From contig NZ_KI912151.1 of NCBI RefSeq assembly GCF_000517105.1, positions 876,125 to 940,124 of the forward strand: a stretch of DNA of 64,000 nt, given 5' to 3'. Within the stretch, counting starts at the first letter, position 1. Every line of letters begins with the position of its first letter. The translations under genes and the position numbers were made by a program. This DNA comes from Fischerella sp. PCC 9605 (lineage in GTDB: Bacteria; Cyanobacteriota; Cyanobacteriia; Cyanobacteriales; Nostocaceae). This document shows, one piece after another, positions 24,259 to 32,940 of the stretch. The notes below the pieces were generated by a model. The model did no database searches. It was given only the letters and a program-made list of their open reading frames with translations, and was not told the origin of the DNA.

Positions 24259-24870
24259 TTACCAATGAGCTGCAAGGTTTTGAAGAGTAGCTTGAGCCAA
24301 TGAAATAGACTGCTCTCGATCACCTAAGACCAGATTACTCACATTGACAAATTGGACATCCCAAATTCCGAACGACCCAAAAATTGTTCGCAGATACGGT
24401 TCTTGATGATCTTCACCAAAGGGAGAATCCGGAGGATAGTTGCCGCCACGACTCGTAATGAACAGAGCTTTTTTTCCATGAACTAGCCCTCGAACCCCAT
24501 TTTCACTCACTTCATAGGTACGCCCGACCCGAATCAAATGTTCGAGATAAGCTTTAAGCGTTGCAGGAATAGTAAAACCATACATCGGCACTCCGAAGAC
24601 ATAGCAATCTACAGCCAAAAACTCCTCCAGCAATGGGTTAGATACCCTTAAAGCTTCAATCATTTCTAGAGTGTGACTTTCGGGTGGCGAATGAACTGCT
24701 GCAATCCAGGTTTCATTGATGTAAGGAACTGGAAAATGCCCTAAATCTCGATATAAAATCACATCTTCAGGATGGAACCTTTTCCAAGCCGTGATGAACT
24801 CTTGAGATAAAACTCGTGATACTGAACTTTCACTGCTGTAGCTCGCGTCGATGTGAAGAATGTGTCTCAT
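24259..24870 (-). CDS. azoR: FMN-dependent NADH-azoreductase / quinone oxidoreductase (AzoR family)
   Basis: This flavodoxin-fold enzyme reduces quinones or azo compounds with NAD(P)H. From ATG 24870 the protein has 203 residues. The N-terminal FMN loop is HIDASYSSESSVSR. FGVPMYGFTIPATLKAYLEHLIRVGRTY is the substrate and dimer region, and FITSRGGNY is the second FMN loop. The longer frame starting at 24900 adds a non-homologous MRYLIPRFIY. The gene lies 82 bp downstream of an AraC-type regulator on the same strand, which probably controls it in response to a toxic quinone or similar compound. Confidence 0.88.
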   Translation of the reverse strand: MRHILHIDASYSSESSVSRVLSQEFITAWKRFHPEDVILYRDLGHFPVPYINETWIAAVHSPPESHTLEMIEALRVSNPLLEEFLAVDCYVFGVPMYGFTIPATLKAYLEHLIRVGRTYEVSENGVRGLVHGKKALFITSRGGNYPPDSPFGEDHQEPYLRTIFGSFGIWDVQFVNVSNLVLGDREQSISLAQATLQNLAAHW

Positions 24871-24952
24871 ATAAATGAATCTTGGAATTAGATAACGCAT
24901 TCAGTATCCAGCAATTTCCGAATGCCTTTCTTCAAGGTTCTTGCGATCGTTT

Positions 24953-25864
24953 TCAACATTCTTGCTGTTCTTGCGGAGTTGTGTTGTACGCTAGTCGCCG
25001 TGAAAAAACTTTGGGCGTTACTCCCACAAAACGTTTGAAATGGTAGGTGAAATGTCCTTGGCTCGCAAAACCAACCATCTGAGCAATTGTAGCAAGCGAT
25101 AAATTGCCCATCACGAGCAATTGTTTAGCCCGTTCAATCCGACGACGAACTAAATATTGATGAGGTGAAGTGTTCGTTGATTTCTTAAATAAATGGGCGA
25201 AATGATAGGGACTCAACTGTACGATTGCTGCTAACTCAGTTAAGCTAATATTCTTATCCAAATTTGCATCAATAAAATTAGCAATTTGTCTCCATTGCTG
25301 TTGCGTAAAACCACCTTTGATGGGTTTTATGTGACGCGAATGAGTTGAATATCGAGATAAAAGATGAACGACGAGTGCATGGGCGAGCGAGTCAGCATAA
25401 AGATTGCTGTTGTTCCCATCAATTTCTAAAGATGTTTTCAGCGCAAACCCAATTTGTTGAATTAATGGATCGAACAGTGTCGTGAGATGAGGAATCAGTT
25501 CAAGGCGATCGCTCCCAAACACGTCATAACCAACCTGAACCAGAAATAACGGTTCTAGAAACAGATTGAAAAATTCTGCTTCTTTGTCCCAACGGAACTG
25601 TTGACTAGCATAGGCTGGGTAAATTGCTAAATCTCCTGGTACTGAGTCAACCGTTTCATGTTGTCCATCGACGGCTTGTTCCAGTCGAATCGGCTTGCCG
25701 ACATTCATACAAATGATGTGCTGGGGCGACACATATTTCGGAACCTTGCAGGGGGGTTGCCGAAAATGAGCAAACTGAATGTTTTTCCAGTTCGCACTAT
25801 CACTCGCTAGAATCGGTGGAGCCGGGAAGATCAAAGGTGAATTGTTTTTGTTAAGCTCAATCAC
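24953..25864 (-). CDS. AraC-family transcriptional regulator
   Basis: This 303-residue protein has an N-terminal cupin-like sensing domain (about 40-150) and a C-terminal pair of helix-turn-helix motifs (about 195-290). The latter include LTELAAIVQLSPYHFAHLFKKSTNTSPHQYLVRRRIERAKQLL and the closing FASQGHFTYHFKRFVGVTPKVF. It starts at GTG 25864 (VIELNKNN), with no other good start nearby. It sits immediately upstream of azoR in the same direction and is probably its activator. Codon use looks like that of neighbouring genes. Placement between serS and rseP suggests this pair was inserted as an accessory module. Confidence 0.88.
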   Translation of the reverse strand: MIELNKNNSPLIFPAPPILASDSANWKNIQFAHFRQPPCKVPKYVSPQHIICMNVGKPIRLEQAVDGQHETVDSVPGDLAIYPAYASQQFRWDKEAEFFNLFLEPLFLVQVGYDVFGSDRLELIPHLTTLFDPLIQQIGFALKTSLEIDGNNSNLYADSLAHALVVHLLSRYSTHSRHIKPIKGGFTQQQWRQIANFIDANLDKNISLTELAAIVQLSPYHFAHLFKKSTNTSPHQYLVRRRIERAKQLLVMGNLSLATIAQMVGFASQGHFTYHFKRFVGVTPKVFSRRLAYNTTPQEQQEC

Positions 25865-26002
25865 AATTAGTTTTGTTTCAATTGCCTAAATTGTAATTGA
25901 CAGAAGCTCTATTGACGGTGTGGGTAGCCTTTTCGTTGAGCCACTTTCGCTGGCGTTTGCGATCGCATTTGAAGGACGAGAATAAAAAACTCATGTGCGA
26001 GT

Positions 26003-26135
26003 CTCATACTAAGTTGCAGTCAAAGATAGTACTTCCCTCACCCCGCCTGTCGGCACCCCTCTCCCAATTTGGAACAGGGGAAGGGGAGAGGGCAACGAAT
26101 TGCTATTGCTATGTCTGAACGCAACTTGGTATCAG
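26003..26135. mobile_element. MITE-like element, copy 2 (about 133 bp)
   Basis: This is the same element as at 8285-8411. The terminal inverted repeats are CTCATACTAAGTTGC and CTGATACCAAGTTGC (read inward), and the shared interior includes CCTCTCCCAATTTGGAACAG and GGAGAGGG. It lies between the AraC gene and serS. A cluster of 21-bp repeats begins at its right end. Confidence 0.6.
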
Positions 26136-26213
26136 AACTTCGTTGACGAGGATCAGAACCTGATTAACCAGTCTTTTATCCTCGTCAACGAGTATCAGAA
26201 CTTCATCAATGAG
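26132..26213. repeat. Four imperfect 21-bp repeats next to the MITE
   Basis: The units read approximately (T)CAGAACTTCGTTGACGAGGA, with variants, at 26132, 26153, 26174 and 26195. In the plus frame they would encode heptads such as QNFVDED and QNLINQS, yet no start or gene boundary supports translation. They may be a remnant of a coiled-coil gene or a repeat bred at the element edge. Confidence 0.5.
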
Positions 26214-26250
26214 TTTACATCCCCAACAAAAGTGGAGAATTGCCCAAAAA

Positions 26251-27531
26251 TTACAATACCTCCCGTCCCAAATAAGGCTGTAGGGCTTCTGGTATCCGCA
26301 CCGTGCCATCCTCTTGTTGATAATTTTCCAAAATTGCCGCCATTGTCCTTCCCACAGCTAACCCAGAACCGTTAAGAGTATGCACTAACTGTGTCCCCTT
26401 CTTGCCCGCTTCTTTGAAGCGAATGTCAGCCCGTCGCGCTTGGAAGTCTACACAATTGGAACAACTAGAAATTTCCCGGTACTTACCAGAAGAGGGAAGC
26501 CACACCTCTAAATCGTAAGTTTTAGCAGAGGCAAATCCTAAATCTCCAGTGCATAACTCTATGACTCGGTAAGGCAACTTTAACGCCTGTAAAATTGCTT
26601 CTGCATTCGCTACCAATTTTTCCAGCTCTTCAAAGGAAGTGCTGGAATGGGTTAGTTTTACCAATTCCACTTTATTAAATTGGTGTAGGCGAATTAATCC
26701 CCGCATATCTCGTCCATAACTCCCTGCTTCGCGACGAAAACAAGGAGTATAAGCACAGTGATAGATAGGCAATTCTTCAGCAGCGAGAATTTCACCTCGA
26801 TAGAGGTTAGTGACGGGTACCTCCGCTGTGGGAGTTAGCCACAAGTCATCATCAGCACATTTGAAGCTTTCTTCAGCAAACTTGGGCAATTGACCAGTTG
26901 CTGTTAGAGATGCACTATTGATTAAAAATGGAGGGATAACTTCTACATACCCTGCTGCGATTTGGCGATCGAGCATAAACTGAATTAATGCTCTCTCCAG
27001 TGCTGCACCAGCGCCTATTAAAGCGACAAAGCGACTTTGAGCAACTTTGACAGCTCGTTCTACGTTGAGAATACCCAACTTTTCACCAATTTCCCAGTGA
27101 GGCAGAATATTTGGATTTTGAGGAATGTACTCATCACCCCAGCGGCGCACTTCGACGTTCTCTTCCTCATTCTTGCCGATGGGTGTGGAGTCGCTGGGCA
27201 AATTAGGAAGTGCAAGTACAAGTTCTTGGATTTTTGCGATTATTTCTTTTTCTTGCGGCTCCAATTCACTTAATGTAGCTTTAATGGAGTTGCCTTCATC
27301 CCGCAAGGTCTGAATTTCTGGATTTTGAGGATTTATACCCGATTTAATTTTTTGCCCAACGAGTTTACCAATTTCGTTGCTGCGTGTTTGGAGTTGACTT
27401 CGCTTCTGTTCTAATTCGCGTTGTTGTTTATTCAACTCTACAATCGGCTGAATATCATAGTTACCGCCACGAGTATTCAACCTTTCTTGAACAAATTGTG
27501 GGTTTTCCCGTATTTGCTTAATATCCAGCAC
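26251..27531 (-). CDS. serS: Seryl-tRNA synthetase
   Basis: This enzyme charges tRNA-Ser with serine using ATP. The 426-residue protein starts [18 protein letters not shown], followed by the long antiparallel coiled-coil arm (about 30-100) that grips the long variable arm of tRNA-Ser. The class II core contains [16 protein letters not shown], motif 2 ([29 protein letters not shown]), and motif 3 ([22 protein letters not shown]). It is complete and typical. It is the first of a minus-strand run containing rseP, nth and rpsN, now interrupted by accessory DNA. Confidence 0.98.
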   Translation of the reverse strand: MLDIKQIRENPQFVQERLNTRGGNYDIQPIVELNKQQRELEQKRSQLQTRSNEIGKLVGQKIKSGINPQNPEIQTLRDEGNSIKATLSELEPQEKEIIAKIQELVLALPNLPSDSTPIGKNEEENVEVRRWGDEYIPQNPNILPHWEIGEKLGILNVERAVKVAQSRFVALIGAGAALERALIQFMLDRQIAAGYVEVIPPFLINSASLTATGQLPKFAEESFKCADDDLWLTPTAEVPVTNLYRGEILAAEELPIYHCAYTPCFRREAGSYGRDMRGLIRLHQFNKVELVKLTHSSTSFEELEKLVANAEAILQALKLPYRVIELCTGDLGFASAKTYDLEVWLPSSGKYREISSCSNCVDFQARRADIRFKEAGKKGTQLVHTLNGSGLAVGRTMAAILENYQQEDGTVRIPEALQPYLGREVL

Positions 27532-27651
27532 AGATTTTTCTCAGTTTCTAGCCTAGTACTTCTTAGTTACACATCAGCATATTGTATCTAAGTGCTACTT
27601 TGGCAAAATTCAGTCTTCTGCATACCAAAAAACTTCTATCTGCCAAAATTT

Positions 27652-27675
27652 AGCCCCGGCTTTGATGCTGGGGCT
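27652..27675. repeat. Hairpin AGCCCC-GGC ... GCT-GGGGCT upstream of serS
   Basis: A 9-bp arm pair with a short loop (TTTGAT) lies in the 265-bp gap 27532-27796. It lies between two TGCCAAAATT words and a run of AT-rich DNA. No gene is visible in this gap. Confidence 0.4.
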
Positions 27676-27796
27676 ACTACACTGCAATTTATTTTAGGCA
27701 TTTCAAGGCTCATTTTCCAAATATTTATATTGGTTATAGCAATAGCCTGAATATTTCAATATTACAATTAGTTAATAATAAAGATTAGATGAATTG

Positions 27797-28024
27797 TTAT
27801 GAAGATTGTTCTCGTTCTGAAGTTCCTCTTTGCTGATTGAAACGTTCTTCTTGAGAGCCAGTCGGAGAAGGTAGCCAATATGCTAATACGGTGCTTAAAC
27901 CACTCCAGTACAGCGTTTGGTTTTCCTTCGCTTTATCGTTGACAAGCTGGAAAGTACACAGTCCAATCATCACAGTACTAAAGAGAAACTGTATACCGAA
28001 TTTCCATGTTTGTAATTCTCTCAT
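27797..28024 (-). CDS. Small hypothetical membrane protein, 75 aa
   Basis: This 75-residue protein has two hydrophobic stretches (about residues 8-27 and 41-52). LVNDKAKENQ lies between them, and a polar tail rich in Q, E, R and S follows. Small proteins of this layout are frequent in cyanobacterial chromosomes. I recognise no family and no motif. The ATG at 28024 gives MRELQTWKFG. It is isolated, with a repeat-filled gap upstream. A real but uncharacterised gene is more likely than not. Confidence 0.5.
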   Translation of the reverse strand: MRELQTWKFGIQFLFSTVMIGLCTFQLVNDKAKENQTLYWSGLSTVLAYWLPSPTGSQEERFNQQRGTSEREQSS

Positions 28025-28169
28025 AGTGTCAGACCTCCAAATCTCTCAATAAAGTTCTTTTGTTAATTTTGTTTCATCCATTAGCAGGATGTTTATTTGA
28101 GTAACTTGTTTTAGTCTTCACGCTTGAGAGAGATAATTTCGGAAAATTTCTATTTTCCTTTTTGATTCA

Positions 28170-28303
28170 TTGGTTATTGGTTAGTAGTTAGTGGTTAGTG
28201 GTTAGTAGTTGTTGGTTGGTGGTTGGTGGTTGGTTGGTGGTTATTTCCAATGCCCAATGCCCAATGCCCAATGCCCCATGCCCAATGCCCAATGCCCAAT
28301 GCT
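28170..28303. repeat. Compound low-complexity repeat (GTTAGTGG, GGTTGGTG, AATGCCC)
   Basis: Three repeat types follow each other: GTTAGTAG heptamers, GGTTGGTGGTT words and about ten AATGCCC units. All lie in the gap 28025-28322. No gene is visible here. The last block ends near the stop codon of the DUF3611 gene. Confidence 0.75.
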
Positions 28304-28322
28304 CACTCTCCTACTCCCATAT

Positions 28323-28901
28323 TTAGCGGGTAACGCGATTGAGTAGCCAAATTGACCCCACAAGTCCTGCAAAGTGAGCTGAAACCGTGTTGGTGTTTGC
28401 TTGCACTACCAGCATATCTAGACCACTAATGATTCGGTTGGGGTCAAATAATTGTGTAGTAATAGCTTGGGGGGATATAGACCTAGCTACCAGGGTACCA
28501 ACGATCGCCTGTGCTCCTAAAAGAGTCAACAGTATACCGATTAAATTCACTATCAGCCCTAGTCGCAGGACTTGGACTGTTTCCAATTTGCTGGGGTGGT
28601 TGATGGGATTGGGGGATAAAAGTTGTCTACCAATTCGTGTGTAGCGAAAAGCTAAATAAATGCCCCCAGCCAACGTCACTAGTCCACAAACTGCTAAAAA
28701 CACACCCAATCCACTGCCTGGGTTATTACTGGGGCTACCAGGTCTTTGGCTAAAGATACTATATACCAGCACAATGATTGCAGAAACGACGCCAAGTACT
28801 AATTGAATCCAGAAGCTGATCCAACCAGTGAGGCGAAATATTTTGGCAATTTCTTGACGTCGAGAGGAAGATGATTGGGAGTCTACTGGCATACTGATCA
28901 C
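28323..28901 (-). CDS. DUF3611 family membrane protein
   Basis: This 192-residue protein has four predicted transmembrane helices (about 30-50, 68-88, 110-135 and 170-190). The segment SRRQEIAKIFRLTGWISFWIQLVLGVVSAIIVLVYSIF is typical of DUF3611, a cyanobacterial and plastid family. Its members resemble the chloroplast TIC21/PIC1 proteins, implicated in protein or iron transport at the inner envelope. The function in cyanobacteria is not settled. The start could be Met1 or the Met at residue 4 (MPVDSQ). It is a stand-alone gene. Confidence 0.75.
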   Translation of the reverse strand: MISMPVDSQSSSSRRQEIAKIFRLTGWISFWIQLVLGVVSAIIVLVYSIFSQRPGSPSNNPGSGLGVFLAVCGLVTLAGGIYLAFRYTRIGRQLLSPNPINHPSKLETVQVLRLGLIVNLIGILLTLLGAQAIVGTLVARSISPQAITTQLFDPNRIISGLDMLVVQANTNTVSAHFAGLVGSIWLLNRVTR

Positions 28902-29495
28902 CTATATGCTGAGCGCTTGATTAAATTTACTATGACATTTACCAGATTCTGTTTGGATATTTCATGTATGGAAATTCAGTACATTATGCTGCCTGCAATG
29001 TGTCAACAGACTCAGGGGCTGGAAAAAAGATATCGTATTTGTCTTCATTTTTGAAGATTTGCACTGGTAAAATTGCTGTAAAAAAAGTGTTTATTAAGTT
29101 TTAAAGAAAAAGTTGCATTTTACCTTTAAAATTGCTAAAGCAATATTTTATGCTTAAGCAAGTCCTCACACGCTCGGCATCACTTGACACAAAGATAGCG
29201 GCTTGGTCGTTATCTGTTTGCTCCTCACCGCACTGCCTAGAGCTTGGGGTAGGAGTGCATGTTTTTGCATCTCCAAAGCTGGCGCATTTATGAGGCGCTG
29301 TCACCAGAATTCACTTCCGGTGCTTGAAGCGTCATCCCACGACTAAAGAGCTTGGGTTTTTGTTTATTGCTTGCGCTTTGCCAATCCAGCCTAAGTAGCG
29401 TTATATACTTACCCGAATAGGGGGTAGCACTATATACTCACTAAAGGGATTGTAGGCTCAACCTTAGGGCATTTTTTAGCCATTCTTCACCAACC
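28902..29495. other. Intergenic region upstream of the PadR gene
   Basis: No convincing gene lies in these 594 bases. A frame on the minus strand (29101-29304) has unnatural composition and no ribosome site. A CACCAGAA...TTCCGGTG partial hairpin lies near 29303. A pair of similar boxes, ATATACTTACCCGAATAGGG and ATATACTCACTAAAGGG, lies at about 29405 and 29432. These are within 100 bp of the PadR start and may be regulatory. Confidence 0.35.
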
Positions 29496-29843
29496 ATGAA
29501 ACTTGAGGATATATATCAATTCTTTGAGAATCCTCCGCCAACTTACCTTTGTCAAGAACTAGCAGTTTGTTATATTTTGTATGTTTTGTTACAAGGGGAG
29601 TCTTACGGAACCGAGTTAATCCAACGTCTGGAAACTGAATACCCTACCTATCGGCTTTCGGATACTGTACTTTACAGTGCGATTAAGTTTCTTGAAGACT
29701 ATAAGGCAATTACAGGGTATTGGAAGAAACTCGAAGGACGCGGACGTCCCCGGCGGATGTACCAAGTTTCTTCAGAGTGGACTTCACAAGCGCAGGATTT
29801 AGCCCGTCTGTGGCAGCAGTATATAAATAGGAGGATAAATTAA
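29496..29843 (+). CDS. PadR-family transcriptional regulator
   Basis: This 115-residue protein is a single winged-helix domain of the PadR type: LAVCYILYVLLQGESYGTELIQRLETEYPTYRLSDTVLYSAIKFLEDYKAI, with the wing at LEGRGRPRRMYQVSS. The usual C-terminal dimerisation helices are shortened to WTSQAQDLARLWQQYINRR. PadR proteins are repressors, often autoregulated and responsive to small molecules. The gene lies 54 bp upstream of the CCB1-like gene in the same direction and may share its transcript. The direct-repeat boxes 60-90 bp upstream of the ATG could be its own sites. Confidence 0.85.
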   Translation: MKLEDIYQFFENPPPTYLCQELAVCYILYVLLQGESYGTELIQRLETEYPTYRLSDTVLYSAIKFLEDYKAITGYWKKLEGRGRPRRMYQVSSEWTSQAQDLARLWQQYINRRIN

Positions 29844-29897
29844 CGAATAATTGATAATGAATAAGTCCCCTCCAATGAAAAAGTAACAACTTAGTTT

Positions 29898-30428
29898 ATG
29901 GATACTGCCATTCTGCCATCCACGTTGCTGCTGACTTTGTTATTATCGGTTGGGCTATTTTTCTTTATTCGTGCCTCTACTAAAGACCGTACAGAAATAG
30001 CACAACTGGTATCTGAGCAAGACGAAGCTACTTTAATGCCTCAATTAAAGGAGTATTTTCGAGCGCGGTCTTACCGAGTGGCAGCGGTAGACCCAGAACA
30101 AAATCAAGTGACGTTTGAAGGTTATGTTCGCCCCAGCAGGTTTCTAGCTGCATTTTTGACACTCATCACAGCTGCTGGTATGCTTTGTTTAGCATTGGTT
30201 TTGTCACAGCTTTTTCCTAGCCTAAGCACCTTATTTGTAGGGATGGTACTGCTATCACCTTTAAGTGGAGTTTTCTATTGGAAAAAAACCGGAAAACTTG
30301 AGAAGGTGTTGCTAAAGGTAGAAGCAACCAAGAGCGAATCACACTCCCCAAGTCAAATTACTGCGATCGCCCATCGTGATGAGCTCATTGAGTTACAGAA
30401 GGCATTAAACCTGAAGCTTCGCGAATAA
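29898..30428 (+). CDS. CCB1-like cofactor-assembly protein (cytochrome b6f haem ci)
   Basis: This 176-residue protein has one N-terminal transmembrane helix (about 8-25). A stromal or cytoplasmic alpha-beta part follows (LMPQLKEYFRARSYRVAAVDPEQNQVTFEGYVRPSR), then two membrane helices (about 83-105 and 112-128). The pattern matches cyanobacterial and plastid 'cofactor assembly of complex C subunit B' proteins, most like CCB1 (DUF3529). These attach haem ci to cytochrome b6. The family is fairly sure, but telling CCB1 from the CCB2/CCB4 relatives is less so. It lies downstream of a PadR regulator, separated by 54 bp. Confidence 0.65.
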   Translation: MDTAILPSTLLLTLLLSVGLFFFIRASTKDRTEIAQLVSEQDEATLMPQLKEYFRARSYRVAAVDPEQNQVTFEGYVRPSRFLAAFLTLITAAGMLCLALVLSQLFPSLSTLFVGMVLLSPLSGVFYWKKTGKLEKVLLKVEATKSESHSPSQITAIAHRDELIELQKALNLKLRE

Positions 30429-30893
30429 TCCCCAGGTATGATGACCATCTCCAAATGAGCAGAAGCAGACTTTTGACCAGGCATCATGGTAATGAACGTT
30501 AGGAAGAAGGGATAACGACTCCTGATTTTTTTGCTATTCTCCACGACGATACAAATCGCAATGGAGAAAAAGCCATTTTTTTGACAGAGCGGCTTGGCTA
30601 TTTTACAAAGATTTTTGGTTTGCTATCCTACCGGAGAATGAATTTCTAAGCGTGCCTCACATTAGGTGAAGGTTTGGCTTAGAAATGAGTCGCTTTATCC
30701 CTACTTCCTCGTACATCTTCGCAATATTAACCAAATCTTAATCAGATTTGGTTTTCCAATTCCAGACCGCTAGCCTACTGGCAAATGAGCTGAAAACGAA
30801 AAAATAATTAAATTTTTGAATATCTTTAGCACTTTGCCAGTTAATTTTTGTCAAAAGCCAGACTCACTATCTCACAGTTCGCCATTGGATGGT
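30429..30893. other. Intergenic region without recognisable gene
   Basis: These 465 bases hold no gene I can support. The clearest structure is an inverted repeat TTTCTAAG...CTTAGAAA at about 30642-30688, enclosing an ACCTTCACCTAATG-like loop sequence. The region downstream of it is AT-rich. Confidence 0.4.
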
Positions 30894-31208
30894 TCACCGA
30901 GCCGCCAAAACTGCCGGCTCTGGGCCTGTAGGTTCTAATGTTCTCAGACTGGGAAATAAGAAATGGTTCTCTTCCACGTATTGAGCACCAAACAGCCCCT
31001 TTTCAGCCCAAAAATATCTGTCTGTGGTGTGTTCGTTGCGCTTGACGAGTAACAAAGCGGGTGGCAAGATTCCTTCAGCTTGAATAAATTTTCTGGCTGC
31101 TGTCACAGGTTTCTCTTCGCCGCTTTCAATGCTATATTGGGGCACATGCTCTAAAATACGCCGTCCTTCCTGGCGACGACGGCTTTTCCGCTTTCGTCTC
31201 CTTGCCAA
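30894..31208 (-). CDS. DUF3155 family protein
   Basis: This 104-residue cyanobacterial protein starts with a very basic RRRKRKSRRRQEGRRI and continues with LEHVPQYSIESGEEKPVTAARKFIQ, which I recognise as DUF3155. The rest, PPALLLVKRNEHTTDRYFWAEKGLFGAQYVEENHFLFPSLRTLE, is a compact alpha-beta domain. The basic N-terminus suggests nucleic-acid or ribosome contact, but no function is established. It is a stand-alone gene. Confidence 0.7.
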   Translation of the reverse strand: MARRRKRKSRRRQEGRRILEHVPQYSIESGEEKPVTAARKFIQAEGILPPALLLVKRNEHTTDRYFWAEKGLFGAQYVEENHFLFPSLRTLEPTGPEPAVLAAR

Positions 31209-31561
31209 CCTATTTTCCTCCTCTGTTAAGGCTACAGATTGTAGTGATAGCTACAAAATCCGTCGTAATTATAAAAGTTCTAGTTCAAAAGATCAACAGT
31301 TTTTAAACTTTTGATACAACAATCATAATTTCTTTTAACCTAGATAAATAATTATCTTGTTAATTTTGAAATTTGTATACTAGTTACGGATAGAAAGAGG
31401 GATGGCAAATGGGGAATAAAAATTATTTTCCTTCTGCTTCTTGGCTCCTTCTCTAGCTCGACGCATTTTTTGCAAAATTTAGTTAAACTTTGTTACATAT
31501 AAAATTCATGTGTTTTATGCCTGTATTGCCTTTATCTTAATATTGAACAAGAGCTGAAACA
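31209..31561. other. AT-rich intergenic region between divergent genes
   Basis: There are 353 bases between the divergent DUF3155 and histidine-kinase genes, presumably holding both promoters. I see no small gene, repeat or strong hairpin in it. Confidence 0.45.
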
Positions 31562-32878
31562 ATGTTAATGTCTGCCAGTTCGGAATTTGTTGCTCTATGT
31601 CGAGAGCAAATGATGCTGTTAGTCCAAGGGCTGGGAGCGTCTTTGAGTGTTGTATATTTAACACAAGAATTGGTAGAGGCTCCGGCAAATGAGGCAAAAC
31701 TAATTCCGCTGGTGGTTTATCCAGAAACAGCAGTAGGATTGTTAAGTACAAATGCTTTAGCGTTGCCAAAACTTAACCAGAAATTTTTGACAGCAGCAGA
31801 AGAATTTCCTACTCCACCAAATAAGTCTGGAACAGAAAATACAACTGAACCGCATTCACAACAGGAATACCTTCTCGGTGGCGACCAAATTGTTTTACCT
31901 CTTATCTATGAAGATATGATGATGGGGTTGCTAGTGACAGCTAGACATGACAGGGCATGGAATGAACAAGAGCGAACTCAAGTAGAACATATTGCCCAAA
32001 CGCTAACAATCGCTTGCATTTTAGATCAACGTCGCACCTGGCTAGAGGTACAGTTGCATCAACAACAAATTCTGCAAGAGAAGCAGCAGGATTTGTTAGA
32101 TAGTCTATTGCATCAATTTCGCAATCCATTAACAGCATTGCGGACTTTTGGTAAACTCCTGATTAAGCGACTACGGCCGGGAGATGCCAACCGCGAAGTA
32201 GCAGAAAGTATTGTTCGAGAAAGCGATCGCCTGCAAGAATTATTGAAAAATTTTGATGAAGTCATTGACTTCCAACCAGAAGATTTAGCTTCCCTGAAAT
32301 TACCACAAGAAAACGAAGTATTTGTAGAAGCAACTGTAGAAAAAGACTCCAAACCAATACTGTTATTGCCTGGAACGGGTGAGAAAGAAGCTGATTGCTA
32401 TCTAGCCGATGTATTGCAACCCTTATTAGTTTCTGCACAAGCCATAGCCCAAGAGCGAAATCTAGAACTGATAGCTGAAATTCCACCCAATTTACCGTTA
32501 GTACGCGCTAACCTCAAAGCGTTAACAGAAGTGTTTAGCAATATTATTGATAATGCTTTGAAATACACTCCTGCGGGCGGTAAGATATTGATTCAAGCAG
32601 GGCAACAAAAAGATAATTTTCAAGGAGTAGCGATTACTGATACAGGCCCTGGAATTCCACCCCAAGATTTAGAACATCTGGGTGAACGACGTTACCGGGG
32701 TGTACAAGCTCAAACTGAAATTCCTGGCACGGGATTGGGAATATCTATAGCTAAACAGCTAATAGAGCAAATGCAGGGAGAAATTGAAGTTTTCAGCCCT
32801 GCTTTAAACTCAAAAATTACATCACCTCAAGCACCAGGAACTACTTTTATTGTTTGGTTGCCAATTGCTAAGGGTTAG
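31562..32878 (+). CDS. GAF-domain histidine kinase, Hik2/CSK-like
   Basis: This 438-residue soluble sensor kinase has an N-terminal GAF-like domain (about 10-165) and a phospho-acceptor helix with His184 in LLHQFRNPLTALRTF. The ATPase domain contains the N box FSNIIDNALKYTP, G1 ITDTGPGIP and G2 GTGLGISIAKQLIEQMQG. The N-terminus FVALCREQMMLLVQGLGASLSVVYLT closely resembles cyanobacterial Hik2 and plant chloroplast sensor kinase. In those proteins the early cysteine (Cys13 here) is reported to bind an iron-sulfur cluster for redox sensing. No response regulator lies beside it. Two ATGs (31562 and 31568) are possible. Confidence 0.82.
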   Translation: MLMSASSEFVALCREQMMLLVQGLGASLSVVYLTQELVEAPANEAKLIPLVVYPETAVGLLSTNALALPKLNQKFLTAAEEFPTPPNKSGTENTTEPHSQQEYLLGGDQIVLPLIYEDMMMGLLVTARHDRAWNEQERTQVEHIAQTLTIACILDQRRTWLEVQLHQQQILQEKQQDLLDSLLHQFRNPLTALRTFGKLLIKRLRPGDANREVAESIVRESDRLQELLKNFDEVIDFQPEDLASLKLPQENEVFVEATVEKDSKPILLLPGTGEKEADCYLADVLQPLLVSAQAIAQERNLELIAEIPPNLPLVRANLKALTEVFSNIIDNALKYTPAGGKILIQAGQQKDNFQGVAITDTGPGIPPQDLEHLGERRYRGVQAQTEIPGTGLGISIAKQLIEQMQGEIEVFSPALNSKITSPQAPGTTFIVWLPIAKG

Positions 32879-32940
32879 TGGTTAGTGGATAGTGGATAGT
32901 GGTTAGTTGTCCTACTAACTACTAACTACTAACCAACAAC
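32877..32940. repeat. Short tandem heptamer repeat hairpin
   Basis: GTTAGTGG/ATAGTGG units are followed by CTACTAACTACTAACC units, exactly between the stop codons of the convergent kinase and SLH genes. Confidence 0.7.

Noticed and set aside
24078-24323. A minus-strand 81-codon frame after azoR
   Set aside because: It overlaps the azoR 3' end in another frame, and its composition is not protein-like.
26100-26375. A plus-strand frame with heptad repeats as a coiled-coil gene
   Set aside because: It runs antisense into the serS 3' end, starts in the MITE, and has only four units.
29101-29304. A minus-strand 67-codon frame before the PadR gene
   Set aside because: No start context, unusual residue composition and no recognisable fold.
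31515-32486. Minus-strand frames opposite the histidine kinase
   Set aside because: They are antisense shadows of a clear plus-strand gene.
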